Source: Cyathus striatus
Lineage: Eukaryota > Basidiomycota > Agaricomycetes > Agaricales > Nidulariaceae
Direction of reading: 5' to 3'
Assembly: GCA_025738555.1 (NCBI GenBank)
Contig: JAOVFP010000016.1
Span: 3,410,001-3,474,000, forward strand
Length of the DNA stretch: 64,000 nucleotides
The notes beneath the pieces were generated by a model that ran no database searches, was not told the DNA's origin, and was given only the letters and a program-made list of their open reading frames with translations. The position numbers were made by a program, and so were the translations under genes. Shown here one piece after another: positions 63,611-64,000 of the stretch (the first letter of the stretch is position 1; every line of letters begins with the position of its first letter).

Positions 63611-64000
63611 ATGGCCAGTAAACAACCGTCCTGGCCATCTCTTTACAACCCTGGACTCGAGATTCTGCACCTAGCTCACAGAGATGCCATTCAACCAGAG
63701 GGACACTATCTTCACAGGGCGAAAGGTATGTTTTGTTGCTTTTATATCCATATCCACTGAGGACAAACCTTCAATCCAATCTCCGGCAGACATCTTTCTC
63801 TTTACGCTTTTTTGGACTCTTCTTTTCTACATGCCTATCTTTTTCGTTACTGGAATGTACGCCTTTTGGAACTACACGTTCCCACCTTCAAGGTCTTCTG
63901 TAATAGTATCGAAGCTCGTTCGTGAAACTCCAATACCGTTGACGCCCCTTTATGTGCGTCGGTCCGTGCTCCCACCTCCCCCCAAACCACCGAGGGTAAA
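63611..64000 (+). CDS. Small membrane protein, TMEM170-like, 5' end only
   Basis: Starts MASKQPSWPSLYNPGLEILH and continues LAHRDAIQPEGHYLHRAK. A donor GTATGT at about 63726 and an acceptor CCGGCAG near 63791 join to DIFLFTLFWTLLFYMPIFFV and TGMYAFWNYTFPP, a strong membrane segment. A basic/Pro-rich stretch follows, and the gene runs off the window. The D-I-F-x-F-T-L-x-W-T-L pattern with a following YAFWN resembles TMEM170-family endomembrane proteins. That assignment is from memory and tentative. Confidence 0.55.

Overview
This window looks like nuclear DNA of a filamentous basidiomycete, probably an agaricomycete mushroom. Genes are broken by many 50-65 nt GT-AG introns. Recognisable families are typical of that group: NACHT-like tandem genes, DUF4246, MYND/DUF4470, a SET-domain protein, an A-T-TE NRPS-like enzyme, a fatty-acid dioxygenase/P450 fusion, a TEA/ATTS factor and a WDR5-type WD40 protein. 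All gene models were assembled by eye from reading frames and splice signals. Exon borders are therefore approximate unless stated.

Layout. 0-2.7 kb is non-coding and holds short inverted repeats that could bound a small transposon. 2.8-5.5 kb is a minus-strand DHA1-type MFS transporter. 6.4-25.8 kb is the main feature: seven minus-strand copies of one NACHT-like gene. Each copy has a short first exon carrying an asparagine-rich STF.DN.GN motif. A NACHT-like core follows in which the Walker A GKS/T is absent and Walker B reads LDCIDC. The protein ends with a membrane hairpin and an RPWDVHGRE motif. Four copies (1, 2, 5, 7) are intact. Two (3, 4) are split by frameshifts. One (6) has an open main exon but a broken first exon and a lost splice donor. 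Interleaved are a SET gene and a mitochondrial-type flavin reductase gene, each with one frame break, and decayed fragments of SET, flavin reductase and MFS genes. The whole block therefore looks like repeated segmental duplication.

27.8-37.4 kb holds a DUF4246 pseudogene (one nonsense mutation and three frame breaks) and a MYND/DUF4470 gene. 37.5-41.8 kb holds a small unknown gene and an inverted pair of secreted-protein paralogues, one intact and one with an in-frame stop. 42.4-51.4 kb is compact: a WDR5/Swd3-like WD40 gene, a TEA/ATTS transcription factor and an NRPS-like adenylation-thiolation-thioesterase gene. 51.4-56.4 kb is gene-poor and contains two adjacent long-TIR elements resembling non-autonomous Mutator-like elements. 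56.4-61.1 kb is a Ppo-type dioxygenase/cytochrome P450 fusion. The right edge holds the 5' end of a small membrane protein gene.

The most interesting system is the tandem family of membrane-anchored pseudo-NACHT proteins. They keep the shape of a fungal NLR core but lack the nucleotide-binding loop, and no repeat-type sensor domain is visible. Several frame breaks elsewhere look like the loss of one G in a G run, so assembly error must be excluded before those genes are called dead.
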